Of a stretch of DNA of 64,000 nt, positions 20,251-29,772 are shown in pieces. The stretch is from assembly GCF_026262505.1 (NCBI RefSeq), contig NC_067205.1, forward strand, positions 11,098,001-11,162,000, in the 5' to 3' direction. The translations under genes and the position numbers were made by a program. The notes beneath the pieces are model-generated. The model was not told where the DNA came from. It saw nothing but the letters and a program-made list of their open reading frames with translations, and searched no databases. This DNA comes from Trichomonas vaginalis G3. Lineage: Eukaryota; Parabasalia; Trichomonadida; Trichomonadidae. Within the stretch, counting starts at the first letter, position 1; every line of letters begins with the position of its first letter.

Positions 20251-21825
20251 ATGATCCGTATTCTGATAAATGTGTATAATAGTGATAGTAATTATCCTAT
20301 AAAGCAATATCAATTTTTTCTTGGATCTTCTTTTGTTATGAGTCGAAGGAGCTCAAATGCTTCTGTCGATGACAAAACAACGCAGCAAGCACCAGGATCG
20401 TCTATAATTGTAGAAACTAAACCTAATCTCGATAAAGACGAGTTTGAACAATATTCTTCTAAAGCAGTATTCACAGAAGATCCATTGCCTGAAAAAATGG
20501 TATTCCCAACGATTGACAATTACATTGTATATATGAATCATGTTGCTTATAGTGATTCAAGATTCGCCAGAGGAAAGATATTATCTTATACTATAGCAGT
20601 GAAACAGCAAATTGAAAAAACTCGAGTGGAATTAGAACAACTGCTCGAATCAGTGAAAGTAGAGCAAGAAGAACTAAATTCTTTAAATACTACGCCAATC
20701 TTAAAAACATTAACACGAGATAATGCTGATTTTTGGAGAGCAAGAGTTATATTATACTTAAAACAAGTAAAGTATTCGAAACAAATATCAACAAATAAGT
20801 TAAATCGTTGTATTAAAGCGATGATGGATTTAGATTCATTAGAAGTAGTTGTAAACGAATTAATTGAACATCCTCGAAATATTATGGTATCTCAGCAAGC
20901 TATACAAAGAATCCCTTCATCCATAAAATACGATTATGACATAAAATTGCAAATCAAAGCAAAAGCAGTCGAATATCAGTTGGCCGATATTAAGATAGCC
21001 ATGTCATTTATACCTAGACCATTTATCAAGCCAGATTCATGTGCAACAGCAATTCAAAATATTCTTAAATCTGCAGCTAACATTCGCGATCCATTGACTC
21101 ACTATTTATCCGACTCTTACGAATCTGCAACCTTTGGAGATTTCATACAATCCAGATTTTCGCCAATTCGCTACACAGAAAAAGAACCAGATACAATTGA
21201 CAATTTGATCGAACTTACTGTTGAAATGATCAAGAGTTTCGCAGGAATAAAGCAGCCTGAACAAATAAATGCCCTTGCAGATTTCTCTGTTCGTTATTGG
21301 TTCAAAAGATTACAAGTATGTGAAGAATTTTATCAGCAATACGACCCAAAGATACCAAATTATCTTGCTTCTCTACGGAATAAGAAGATTTCGGAGCTCG
21401 GACCACCAAAAACTTTCGAAAAAATGATGCATAATTATCTTAATATGAAACCTGCTGAGTTTTTCGCTAGTTTTCAGTTACTCAATCAATCTATAGAGAA
21501 TCTACTTGCTCTATGTTTCGAAAATAGCCCTGTAGAGATATCTTTAGAGGCTTATATTATTAATTTAAGATTTGCCGGGTTTTCTGCTCCATATCTTAAG
21601 AAGGATATTCATGACAAGCTCACTATCGAATGGGTTGTCTTTTTATGGAAAATTGTCTTCATTTTATCAGATCTTCCATATCCAGAAAAGATTTTTGAGT
21701 TTGTAAAGAAATACTATGTCTTGGCCCGTATCCCAAAAATGCTCCTCGACGGGGCGCTTTTAGCTTACTCCGTCATTACTGATATGATTTCAAAAATGAA
21801 CAAAAATCATAAAGAAACTGTTTGA
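20251..21825 (+). CDS. Helical protein of unknown function
   Basis: The frame starts at the ATG at 20251 (524 residues). A second ATG at 20338 begins MSRRSSNASVDDKTTQQ, a more natural N-terminus, and TATCAATTTTTTC about 30 bases before it could be its initiator, so the protein may have 495 residues. A Ser/Thr-rich disordered leader is followed by a coiled coil (QQIEKTRVELEQLLESVKVE, about residues 118-137). Some 350 residues of mostly helical, soluble sequence follow (ADFSVRYWFKRLQVCEEFYQ, EWVVFLWKIVFILSDLPYP). I see no membrane anchor, catalytic motif or known domain. The helical C-terminal half recalls regulator domains of small-GTPase pathways, but no signature residues allow a call. Confidence 0.8.
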   Translation: MIRILINVYNSDSNYPIKQYQFFLGSSFVMSRRSSNASVDDKTTQQAPGSSIIVETKPNLDKDEFEQYSSKAVFTEDPLPEKMVFPTIDNYIVYMNHVAYSDSRFARGKILSYTIAVKQQIEKTRVELEQLLESVKVEQEELNSLNTTPILKTLTRDNADFWRARVILYLKQVKYSKQISTNKLNRCIKAMMDLDSLEVVVNELIEHPRNIMVSQQAIQRIPSSIKYDYDIKLQIKAKAVEYQLADIKIAMSFIPRPFIKPDSCATAIQNILKSAANIRDPLTHYLSDSYESATFGDFIQSRFSPIRYTEKEPDTIDNLIELTVEMIKSFAGIKQPEQINALADFSVRYWFKRLQVCEEFYQQYDPKIPNYLASLRNKKISELGPPKTFEKMMHNYLNMKPAEFFASFQLLNQSIENLLALCFENSPVEISLEAYIINLRFAGFSAPYLKKDIHDKLTIEWVVFLWKIVFILSDLPYPEKIFEFVKKYYVLARIPKMLLDGALLAYSVITDMISKMNKNHKETV

Positions 21826-22142
21826 ATAGTTGTTTAATTGTAGATATTTTTCGAATTCTTTTTCAAATTCATTGGTTGAGAATTTGAATTCTTAGCATTT
21901 GAGTCCAAACACTTTTTTAAAAGTGTTTTTATTAATGCTAAGAATAATGATTTATGTTACTTAATTTAAAAGACTCAATTAAATTAAATTGTAAATTTCG
22001 AAAAAATCTATCAATGAAGATGCTTCTAATGAATTTAATAGAACCTCAGATTACTTTTTATTAGAAAATCATGTCCTAAAAAACTAGTAAAAAATATCAA
22101 ATAAAAAATCCGTAGAATTTAAGATAAAAACAAACACAAACA
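21826..22142. other. Convergent intergenic region
   Basis: The 3' ends of two convergent genes face each other here. A long hairpin (separate entry) lies in it. Confidence 0.5.
21888..21945. repeat. Long two-tier hairpin between convergent genes
   Basis: ATTCTTAGCATT (21888-21899) pairs perfectly with AATGCTAAGAAT (21934-21945). Inside it AAACACTTTT (21907-21916) pairs with AAAAGTGTTT (21919-21928) around a TT loop. It sits about 60 bases past one stop codon and 200 from the other, so it may shape the 3' end of either transcript. Confidence 0.6.
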
Positions 22143-22703
22143 TTAAAAGTTGTCATCTGAAGAATCTGAAGAATCATTTTGGTGGAAGCTACTTGATAAA
22201 AATCCTAATACTTTTTGGTTATGTTCCTCAAGCCTATTTCTCCATTTTTCAAGTTGTCCTTCGGATTCTCTGAAAGATCCTTCTTCTTTGAATTGCTCAA
22301 TTATTTGGATAATTTGATTTTCGATATCATAAACTGCTGTAATTGGTACATCGAGTACTTCGCTATCTACCGACATTTGGCATAGACTATTTATCTGATT
22401 GTTAACTTCATTAAATGCAAATTTGAGAGTATCACTTGCAATTTCTTTGTTTTCTTCAGCAATTGATTCTGGTGTTGTATTTTGTAATAATTCAAGGAAA
22501 GAATTTTGGTATCTAGTAATTTTCATTTGGCAATCGGCTATTTCTTTATCAATTTCTTGAATTCGTTTTTCAATTTGTTCTGTTTCATTGCTTTGATACA
22601 AATCATGAAGAATATCCAATTGAGCTTCATATGTTTTTGGATCAATTCGAGTGATTTTCTTCTGTTGCTGAAGTGCTGCTTCAGCAAGAATTTTCAAATC
22701 CAT
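22143..22703 (-). CDS. Coiled-coil protein, unknown function
   Basis: This 186-residue protein starts at the ATG at 22703, right after ACATCAA. It is helical throughout. A first coiled coil lies at about residues 38-70 (EQIEKRIQEIDKEIADCQMK), a second helical region at 85-165 (LEKWRNRLEEHNQKVLGFL), and the tail is acidic and Ser-rich (SSSFHQNDSSDSSDDNF), a likely casein kinase 2 target. There is no membrane segment. The size and layout resemble small complex subunits of the cytoskeleton or kinetochore, but I cannot name a family. Confidence 0.8.
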   Translation of the reverse strand: MDLKILAEAALQQQKKITRIDPKTYEAQLDILHDLYQSNETEQIEKRIQEIDKEIADCQMKITRYQNSFLELLQNTTPESIAEENKEIASDTLKFAFNEVNNQINSLCQMSVDSEVLDVPITAVYDIENQIIQIIEQFKEEGSFRESEGQLEKWRNRLEEHNQKVLGFLSSSFHQNDSSDSSDDNF

Positions 22704-22853
22704 TTGATGTCAAATTAGAGATTAATAATGAATATTCTAATTATCTAGGGTGAATATATTTTTTTTCGGTTTTAACTATACAAAAAAATCAAAATTATTT
22801 GGAAAACCCGCATTAAAACAAATTTTTTATGTAGTATGGTGTAAAAGTGAATT

Positions 22854-24149
22854 TTATCCTCTTCTTCTCAAGATTCTACCAATAATATTGTAGGGTTCTG
22901 GATTTTTGGTAAAATGAGGAACGCATTTTGATCCAATTAAGTAATATCCTTTCTGACACTTCGTGCATTGATTTGCTGATTTGCACCATGAACATGGGAA
23001 TGGACAAAGCGCGCATTGGTGATTTTCATTTACAAAGTAATTATTTGAAGCGCATGAAGTGCAATATTCTGCTTTTCCGTCGCATTGAGAACAATTTTGT
23101 GAACATTGTTTGCATTCCCTTTGTGGATTTGAATAATTTCCACTGCCGCAATTTAAAACACAAGTTGATCCCATTAAATAGTATGGTGATATGCATGACG
23201 TACAACTATCTGGGGATATAGAACAACTTCCACAAGTTTGATTGCATGGTTTGCATTGTTGAAGTTTCGTCAATGAAGAATTTTCTCCATAAAAACCTCT
23301 TGGACATCTTCGACAACATCTCCCATTATATAAATAAAAGCCTTCTTGGCACCTTGTGCAATAACTATAGTTAGTCCAAGAAGAACAACCACGAATATTT
23401 ATTGGATTTATTGTAATTAATCCATCTCCCTCATTTCCATTGATATTATCTGAAATAATACGCACTTCACGGAAATATGAACTATTTATAAAGCTTAAAC
23501 CACCGTGGGATACCCTAGCATATTGAAATGGTTGTGGTATTGGTAACGCATCTACTACATTTCCACATTGATACCCACCACCTGACCCACTATATGCATG
23601 CCATCTAGTTGAACTGGGTCTAAATTTAGCTGGGCAATCTGTATAACCTTTGATTCTTTCTGTAGAAGTGCAATTTTCAGAAGTACAGTTAAAATTATTA
23701 ATGAAATCACCACCAGGGGCTCCAGTGGAGTGATAAAGACCTCCTGAACCGCCTGCAGCAACTAATATTGGCATATCCTTTATCCAGATTGAGCTAGAAC
23801 CGCCTCCTGCGCCAGCATAAATAGCTACATTTGAATATTTGAATGCAGGGAATGCATTTCCTCCATCATAATATCCACCGCCATTATCATCTGCTGAATC
23901 TTTACCTTTCTTACCGACTCTTAAAGTAATATTTGTTCGAAAATTAAGCGTTAAAGTTGATAAGATTTTTGTACCTCTGCCTCCCATTCCACTATTAGAT
24001 GAAGCACCTCCCTGGGCACCATCACACGTAATTGAATAATTTCCAGCATATAACATGATATTTTGATCGGATGAATATTGACTTGGCGTTGACCGTGATG
24101 GTATGTTATCAAATGTACTGAATGATTCAAACAGTAATCCAATGATCAT
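22854..24149 (-). CDS. Glycine-rich / cysteine-rich extracellular protein
   Basis: The 431-residue frame starts at the ATG at 24149; an in-frame TAG lies 8 codons before it. Residues about 30-245 form a glycine-rich domain like that of ALK/LTK receptors (GAQGGASSNSGMGGRGTK, AGAGGGSSSIWIKD, VAAGGSGGLYHSTGAPGGDF). Residues about 250-410 are furin/growth-factor-receptor-type Cys-rich repeats (CTRCQEGFYLYNGRCCRRCP, CTSCISPYYLMGSTCV, CTKCQKGYYLIGSKCV). Trichomonads have a family of such ectodomains, often followed by a membrane helix and a cytoplasmic part. Here neither follows; the protein ends in a basic NIIGRILRRRG. The N-terminus (MIIGLLFESFST) is only weakly signal-like. It is probably a secreted or peripheral surface protein, or a truncated receptor ectodomain. 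Confidence 0.85.
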   Translation of the reverse strand: MIIGLLFESFSTFDNIPSRSTPSQYSSDQNIMLYAGNYSITCDGAQGGASSNSGMGGRGTKILSTLTLNFRTNITLRVGKKGKDSADDNGGGYYDGGNAFPAFKYSNVAIYAGAGGGSSSIWIKDMPILVAAGGSGGLYHSTGAPGGDFINNFNCTSENCTSTERIKGYTDCPAKFRPSSTRWHAYSGSGGGYQCGNVVDALPIPQPFQYARVSHGGLSFINSSYFREVRIISDNINGNEGDGLITINPINIRGCSSWTNYSYCTRCQEGFYLYNGRCCRRCPRGFYGENSSLTKLQQCKPCNQTCGSCSISPDSCTSCISPYYLMGSTCVLNCGSGNYSNPQRECKQCSQNCSQCDGKAEYCTSCASNNYFVNENHQCALCPFPCSWCKSANQCTKCQKGYYLIGSKCVPHFTKNPEPYNIIGRILRRRG

Positions 24150-24774
24150 ATGATTGTCAGAAAATTTCTGCTATTCTTCAATTTTTTGAATGAATTGCAG
24201 AAATTCACAATTTTTTCAGAAGAAAGCATAAGAATTCAAAATTAAATTGCATTACAAAAAAGTTAAACAATGATCTATTACATACAAAAAGACCGATATC
24301 GGCAAACTTCTGAAATTTTATTAACTTGATTTTAGATTAATGATGTATGAATGACATTTTATCTTTTTTTATCAAATATATCAAATTCTGAGTGCTCATA
24401 AATTTTTGCTTTCCAACATTTATCAGTAGCTAAATTTTGAAACAACTCATTAGCATATATTATCACATGTTAGTGTTTACTAATTTAGACTTTGAACTGT
24501 ATCATTTCCCCAAATTTATGATCGCTTAGAATTTGATAAAATTCAATTCAAAGTTTGAAATTCTATATTCAAAATTTGAAAGTCAATGGAGCGTTAATTT
24601 TTTATAAATTTTTCAAGCAAATCGAGACTTCTAATGAATTTTCAAGCTTGTACCTTGTTGTAAAAGGAAGAATATAAAATTTTATTCTGATTTTGGTGCA
24701 ATTGTGTAAAAAAAACGAAATTGAATAACAAACAATGAGATAAAATAAAGAATTAAATGGTAATAAATAGAGTT
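24150..24774. other. Intergenic spacer
   Basis: AT-rich spacer between two minus-strand genes; no feature recognised. Confidence 0.5.
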
Positions 24775-25512
24775 CTATTCTGAACATGAGATTGAAGTTC
24801 TTTCTGAATTTGATGAAGTAACAGAAGAGCATCGAAAAGAGCTGCTCTTGATTGGAGATGATTTGCTATATGATAATGAACTGCTTGGAACGCAGCTAAA
24901 ATTTGTTGAAATGGTATCTGAGCAAGAATTTATTTTTGTTGATATTGAAATGCGGGAAGATCTGTTTGAATTTGATATTGTTGCGTTTGGTGATGATTCT
25001 GCCAATATAGATTCTGTATTCATGTAGAAACAAGTTGAATCGTCAGAAAAATCCAGTGAACTAGAACCAAATTTTTCACAATCAGATGAATCCGAATCTA
25101 ACAAGTGTGTAGTGTTCTTCGTCGATCTTGGAAATGAATTTATATTCGAAAAATCTTCATCATCTGAAGATACATCAGCAATAGATAGGTTTTTCTTGGA
25201 TTGCTTAAGATTAAGAAATCTAAACACAGGTTGAATTGGATATTGTTTCTGATTTTCTTTATTATTTTGTGTAAAAATTTTTGGCCATATAGGTTCTTGT
25301 TTTTGAATTTCTGGGATTTTACTGAGTATTTGCGGATTATATCCATAAGGGAGAACAACTCGTTCTTCTTGTTTCATCCATGAAAAGGATTGCGTTTTTT
25401 GATCATTAGTTTGAAGCGCTCCTTTAAGACATGATGGTCCACTTTTGTACGTAGTAACTGGTTTATAGCTGAGTGTTTGAGCGGTAGATTGTGCAAAATT
25501 GATTGTGTACAT
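24775..25512 (-). CDS. Serine-rich, largely disordered protein
   Basis: A 245-residue protein starts at the ATG at 25512 (MYTINFAQSTAQTLSYKPVT). Residues 1-105 contain Gln/Lys/Pro-rich segments with a few aromatic motifs (WMKQEERVVLPYGYNP). From residue 110 on the chain is dominated by Ser, Asp and Asn, with acidic phosphosite-like clusters (DVSSDDEDFS, DSDSSDCEKFGSSSLDFSDD) and a Ser/Thr/Cys-rich end. No domain, membrane helix or signal peptide is visible. Codon use is coding-like and there is a proper ATG and stop, so it is a real gene with no inferable function. It may be a phospho-regulated scaffold. Confidence 0.7.
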   Translation of the reverse strand: MYTINFAQSTAQTLSYKPVTTYKSGPSCLKGALQTNDQKTQSFSWMKQEERVVLPYGYNPQILSKIPEIQKQEPIWPKIFTQNNKENQKQYPIQPVFRFLNLKQSKKNLSIADVSSDDEDFSNINSFPRSTKNTTHLLDSDSSDCEKFGSSSLDFSDDSTCFYMNTESILAESSPNATISNSNRSSRISISTKINSCSDTISTNFSCVPSSSLSYSKSSPIKSSSFRCSSVTSSNSERTSISCSE

Positions 25513-25684
25513 TATAAAAAAATAAAATATATTAAACGTACATTGATTATGAAAGTAAAAGTAATTTTAAAAACATTTGGATGACAATGACAACATAATT
25601 AAAAAAAAGAAAAAAAAATGAAAATTTTAAATTGAAAAATAAAAATGCATGAAATGCAGGATTACTATATAAGAAATTTTTATG

Positions 25685-26473
25685 TTAGTCAAAATCTGGG
25701 TAATTACATGTTTCTAATAAATTAACCCAATCAATTTCATTTTGAGGAATATTTTTAGTTTCCAATGCAGGAGTGGTTTGAATGCAGCCATCTGTGGTGG
25801 TTCCAAATATTAATCTTCTTTCTGAATCGGAGAAAACATCCTTGTTGCGAGGGTTCCAAATTTCTTCTCTTGAATACTTCTTAATGTTAGAATTGCCTCC
25901 AATGTCTTTAACGTAATAAACGGATTGTAAAAGATACCTTGCTTTTTGTTTTATCATGATAATATAGAACGATTCTGGGAGGATGTTTTGGTTTCCATGA
26001 TTGTCTGGATAGCCTTTATTTTCATACGATATGATTGATACAACATTATCTTCGATCGAACGAAACAAATCATTCCTTTCTTCAAGAGTTTTAGTGAGCA
26101 TGAATGATTTTGTGAGTTCTTCATCAGTTAACAAACCACGTTCAGGCTGATTTGCTGCTTTAAATTTCGTAAAGACTGTATTTGTATATATTGGTGAATA
26201 AGTGTCCCATGTTTTTTCCAACACACTTTCGGTAAGATTTGGATGATGATCAAGCTCTCTTGTGCACAAGGTCGTTAAAAATCCACTATTGTCCTTAAAT
26301 TGGAGAAATTTAATCAATGCATAGAGCTCTTGTCCTGTTGCATGGTGAGTTTTTAAATAGTTAAGGGCTTTTTCTGGTGTAACACCTGAAAGAGCATTGA
26401 GAAACCTGTCCAATGATTTAGCATCAGAATGACAATACTTGCCATTCTTATTGTACTTCTTGCAATGAGACAT
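25685..26473 (-). CDS. Soluble protein of unknown function
   Basis: A 262-residue protein starts at an ATG 12 bases after an initiator (TCATATATTTGC). It begins MSHCKKYNKNGKYCHSDAK, where C4, C14 and H15 could bind metal. A helical region follows, with a Leu/Phe-rich motif (RFLNALSGVTPEKALNYLKT), then a mixed alpha/beta part (FYIIMIKQKARYLLQSVYYV) and a Cys-containing end (NLLETCNYPDFD). I do not recognise the family. The initiator and even composition make it a confident gene. Confidence 0.8.
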   Translation of the reverse strand: MSHCKKYNKNGKYCHSDAKSLDRFLNALSGVTPEKALNYLKTHHATGQELYALIKFLQFKDNSGFLTTLCTRELDHHPNLTESVLEKTWDTYSPIYTNTVFTKFKAANQPERGLLTDEELTKSFMLTKTLEERNDLFRSIEDNVVSIISYENKGYPDNHGNQNILPESFYIIMIKQKARYLLQSVYYVKDIGGNSNIKKYSREEIWNPRNKDVFSDSERRLIFGTTTDGCIQTTPALETKNIPQNEIDWVNLLETCNYPDFD

Positions 26474-26485
26474 GCAAATATATGA
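26474..26485 (-). promoter_or_regulatory. Initiator element TCATATATTTGC
   Basis: TCATATATTTGC directly precedes the ATG at 26473 on the minus strand and fits TCA(+1)Py(T/A). Confidence 0.65.
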
Positions 26486-26921
26486 TTTTAAATATCGGTT
26501 TTACTCAATTTTCAAAAGAAATAAGTTTTGAAAGCTATTGAAAATTGAGCATGGATAGAGGTTTAATATAAAATTTTTCTATATCATTTTAATCTTATAA
26601 AACGCTAATCTGTCAAAATCGCTTCTTAAAATGTGAACTAAAATGAGTTTGAATTCCCTATAGTAAATTTTGAGTGCAACTAAATTGTTTGAAATATCAT
26701 TTTATTATTTTTTTTTCTTTGAAAGATGAAGGGGAGATTGAGTTTTGCATAGAGAAGTAAGAAAGGTATTGAAAGGTGATTTTGTAAATGATTGGGTTGT
26801 TAGGGAATACATCAATCTGTTCTAATTTTTTGTTTTGGTAACAAATCGCTTTGTGATCAAACAAGTTAAAGTTCTTTGTTGTTTTTATTTACTATTTTAA
26901 TTTTTACTAAAATTTCGAATT
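26486..26921. other. Intergenic spacer
   Basis: AT-rich spacer between a minus-strand gene and the tRNA-Ala gene; nothing else seen. Confidence 0.5.
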
Positions 26922-26993
26922 GGGGGTGTGGCTCAGTGGTAGAGTGCGACTTTAGCATAGTTGAGGCCGGGGGTTCGATTCCCCCCATCTCCA
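26922..26993 (+). tRNA. tRNA-Ala (AGC)
   Basis: A complete 72-base cloverleaf. The acceptor GGGGGTG pairs with CATCTCC (two G-T pairs), the D arm is GCTCAGTGGTAGAGT, the anticodon stem CGACT/AGTTG closes the loop TTAGCAT with anticodon AGC at 26954-26956, the T arm is GGGGG-TTCGATT-CCCCC, and the discriminator is A. Internal A and B boxes are canonical (TGGCTCAGTGG, GGTTCGATTCC). Confidence 0.95.
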
Positions 26994-26998
26994 TTTTT
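26994..26998 (+). terminator. Pol III terminator of tRNA-Ala
   Basis: TTTTT begins at the first base after the discriminator of the tRNA. Confidence 0.7.
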
Positions 26999-27035
26999 GC
27001 CTTTATTTTTTCCATTGAGAGAACGTAAAAAATTT

Positions 27036-27043
27036 TAACGATA
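27036..27043 (+). promoter_or_regulatory. Myb recognition-like site TAACGATA
   Basis: TAACGATA lies 7 bases before the ATG of the TTLL gene. It matches the Myb recognition element TAACGA overlapping TATCGT known from the Trichomonas vaginalis ap65-1 promoter. No TCA initiator is present at this gene, so the site may position transcription. Confidence 0.4.
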
Positions 27044-27050
27044 TAAGAAG

Positions 27051-28535
27051 ATGGAGGAAATTATCAAGCTTTATGATAGTGTTCCTCTACCATACAAGTA
27101 CGTAAATGTTCCAAGACCCAATGAACCACAAAATAAGTCGTCTTATCCCATTGCATATTATGTAAATCAAGTAATTACTAACCTGACCAGAAGTGGATTC
27201 AAACATTGTGGTTTTGCTGTTACTGAAGATAATCGAACTTGGAATGCTTCTTGGGGTCGTCAGTATCAAGCAGATGAATATCAAAGATGTAAAAGCTGGC
27301 AAAAAATTAATCATTTTGCCGGTGCTTTTCTAATGGGTAGGAAAGATAATCTTCATAACAGAATGACAGAGTTAGCGAAACGTGGTCCAGGTCTTGCTGA
27401 TTTTTACCCTAAATCATATTTACTTCCGAATGATAAAGATGCTTTCGCAAAAGCCTATGAAAAAACCAAGCTTTGGATTGTTAAACCTTCAGCATCTTCA
27501 CGTGGACGCGGAATTCATCTTGTTTGCAGTGAAAAAGATCCAATCCCAACTCAAGCAGGAATTGTTCAAACATATATTGAGAGGCCAATGCTTATTACAA
27601 AGAGGAAATTCGATATCCGACTTTATGCTCTTATTACTTCATGCAATCCTTTGAGAATTTACATGCACCACTCTGGCCTTGCCAGATTTTGCACACATCC
27701 ATACGATATCAACGGAGATTACCAAGATGATCATATGCATCTTACTAATTTCTCGATTAACAAAGAAGATGATCAATTTAAGAGATGTGATGACGGAGTT
27801 GAGCACATTGAAGACTCCAAATGGTCACTTCCTTTCTTCCTCAAGCATCTTCGCGATACTGGTATCAATACAGACATGATAATGGAAAAACTCGAACATG
27901 TTACGATTATGACCGTAATTGCCGGCATGTCAGAGATCAGGAAGTACCACGAAAAGCTTATTCCTCATCGTCATGCATCATACGAAATGTACGGTATCGA
28001 TATCATGCTTGATGACCAAATGAATCCTCATTTCATTGAAATTAACATCAGTCCATCCATGTCAGGTCTCGATTCCAAGCTCGACCAAGAGATAAAGTTC
28101 CCTCTACAGCTGGATCTCCTCCGCATGGCCAGAATCATTGATTGCAATCCGAAATTAAAGAATCCATGTCCAGCAGTAGACATGATCGACCAAGAATGGC
28201 GTGAAACGATGACAAAGAAGAGAGTAAGTGATATCCAATCAGGTGTTGATGGCTGGGAAGATCCAAATTTCGGAGATTTGACAATGATCAGGGATTACGT
28301 CGAAGAACAGCCAATTCTCGGTGGATTCAGAAGAGTCTTCCCAAAGAGAAAGACAATGGATAGATTCATCCCTGCTTTCGGAGAACTCACGTATCGTGAC
28401 AGAATGTTCCAGTCCTGGATAAGAAAGGATAATCAGGGACGTTTAGATGCGGTTATGAAGAATTTTGAAGCATATAAAAACGAAATTCAGAGAATTACAA
28501 AAGATTCTCAAATTATTATGAAAAATATGCAATAG
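27051..28535 (+). CDS. Tubulin-tyrosine-ligase-like enzyme (probable polyglutamylase)
   Basis: A 494-residue protein starts at the ATG at 27051, 57 bases after tRNA-Ala. It carries the TTL/ATP-grasp core: KSYLLPND (121-128), the ATP-binding WIVKPSASSRGRGI (142-155), KFDIRLYAL (186-194), HLTNFSIN (230-237), and the metal-binding end YGIDIMLDDQMNPHFIEINI at about 318-337, followed by SPSMSG. These motifs define TTLL enzymes, which ligate glutamate or glycine to tubulin tails in flagella and stable microtubules. The DIMLD..P.FIEIN.SPS form and the extended basic C-terminal region are most like TTLL4/TTLL5-type polyglutamylases. The N-terminal part also has the NRTWNASWG element of this branch. 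All catalytic motifs are intact, and the likely site of action is axonemes, axostyle and pelta. Confidence 0.93.
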   Translation: MEEIIKLYDSVPLPYKYVNVPRPNEPQNKSSYPIAYYVNQVITNLTRSGFKHCGFAVTEDNRTWNASWGRQYQADEYQRCKSWQKINHFAGAFLMGRKDNLHNRMTELAKRGPGLADFYPKSYLLPNDKDAFAKAYEKTKLWIVKPSASSRGRGIHLVCSEKDPIPTQAGIVQTYIERPMLITKRKFDIRLYALITSCNPLRIYMHHSGLARFCTHPYDINGDYQDDHMHLTNFSINKEDDQFKRCDDGVEHIEDSKWSLPFFLKHLRDTGINTDMIMEKLEHVTIMTVIAGMSEIRKYHEKLIPHRHASYEMYGIDIMLDDQMNPHFIEINISPSMSGLDSKLDQEIKFPLQLDLLRMARIIDCNPKLKNPCPAVDMIDQEWRETMTKKRVSDIQSGVDGWEDPNFGDLTMIRDYVEEQPILGGFRRVFPKRKTMDRFIPAFGELTYRDRMFQSWIRKDNQGRLDAVMKNFEAYKNEIQRITKDSQIIMKNMQ

Positions 28536-28939
28536 AAATTTGTATTAAATTGTGTTCTATATCTATACACCAAGTATTTCTTTTTGTTTCATATTGAAAT
28601 CTTCATTACAAAGAATATATTAAACTGGATAAGCTCTTAATTGTATTTTGGATGAGTAAACACAAAGGACTTATTGGAAATGTGTTTGATTAAAGATATT
28701 AGAAAAAAAATTGGAATGAGAAAATAAAATGGCAAAGTGCTTTATTTAGTATGGTCAAAAGTAAATTTCAAAGGAATTATCGAAGTCTATTGCAAAAATT
28801 TAATGATTCAACGGATTATTCAAAATTTCGAATGTTTTTTCAACCAGAAATTCTAGAATAAGGAACTTCTTATAATAAAGGATCTGATTGTAGATATTTT
28901 ATTAAAAATAGTAATATCGATTTTAAAATTTACAAACAT
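28536..28939. other. Convergent intergenic spacer
   Basis: AT-rich spacer between two convergent genes; nothing recognised. Confidence 0.5.
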
Positions 28940-29767
28940 TTATTCCTCTTGAGAATTTTGTTGCATTCTTAAAGCCATTTCATCAAGAGCATCGTAACGG
29001 CGGTTGATTGTATCTATAACAGTTTCGGTGTATTTTTCAATGATTGCGCGAGCATCTTCAAGGCAAATTCCTGATGATGGGACAATAGGAGGCTTGAATG
29101 CGAGATTTTCGTCAATAACAGGAAGTACTTCTTCGCATTCTGAGAGTGGAACTGGTTGGATTGGAGTAAATACTCTTCTTGTCTCAGGAATTGGATTTGT
29201 AGCACGCTCATAGCAGAATTGGAACATTATTAACCTAATTGGATTCAACAAAACATCGCTAACGAATTCAATAACAACTTTTGTTTCTTCGAGGTTAAAT
29301 AAGTACTGATCCTCTTCATGTTGATGAGTTTCGAAGAAGGCGGCCTTGAATTCCTTAAATAGTTCGGTTTTAATATCTTCAATATGCATAACTGGTTTGT
29401 AAGCCTCTGGATCCATTTTTGCTTGGTATAATTCAATTCCATGGTGTAATAGTTTATCCATTGTTCTGCAAACGAACTGAGTTTGAGCAAGATCGTAATT
29501 TCTATCAGCACAGAACAAAGCATTGGCAAGATGGAAATCAATTAGAGCTGCACTGCGTGGCTCGTGTTTGTATTGATCTTCTGTAAGTGTGAACATTGCG
29601 TATAGCTGCTGGAAACGTTCTTCATCTGTTTGGCATTCAAGGAACTTCTGAGTAGCAGCAGTTGTCCATCCTGCACCAGCTACTGCCTTCTCAAGTTCAT
29701 CGGCCTTCTTTCCCTTGCCTCCTGGCCCTTTCTTCTCTGGCTTCTTCTTCGTTTGAGGTTGGGGCAT
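28940..29767 (-). CDS. Probable cilium-associated protein (CFAP119/DUF4464-like)
   Basis: A 275-residue protein starts at an ATG directly after TCATA. A Lys/Pro/Gly leader (MPQPQTKKKPEKKGPGGKGK) precedes a helical domain. Residues about 70-110 (SAALIDFHLANALFCADRNY) and 140-185 (FNLEETKVVIEFVSDVLLNP, IRLIMFQFCYE) follow the helix pattern of DUF4464/CFAP119 proteins as I remember it. That family is restricted to ciliated organisms. A Pro-rich segment and a C-terminal helix (YTETVIDTINRRYDALDEMA) complete it. The match is by pattern, without conserved catalytic residues, so the name is tentative. The position next to a tubulin-modifying enzyme fits but is weak evidence. The stop lies in AATAAATG (TAAA). 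Confidence 0.6.
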   Translation of the reverse strand: MPQPQTKKKPEKKGPGGKGKKADELEKAVAGAGWTTAATQKFLECQTDEERFQQLYAMFTLTEDQYKHEPRSAALIDFHLANALFCADRNYDLAQTQFVCRTMDKLLHHGIELYQAKMDPEAYKPVMHIEDIKTELFKEFKAAFFETHQHEEDQYLFNLEETKVVIEFVSDVLLNPIRLIMFQFCYERATNPIPETRRVFTPIQPVPLSECEEVLPVIDENLAFKPPIVPSSGICLEDARAIIEKYTETVIDTINRRYDALDEMALRMQQNSQEE

Positions 29768-29772
29768 TATGA
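29768..29772 (-). promoter_or_regulatory. Initiator element TCATA
   Basis: TCATA on the minus strand abuts the ATG at 29767. Confidence 0.5.
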
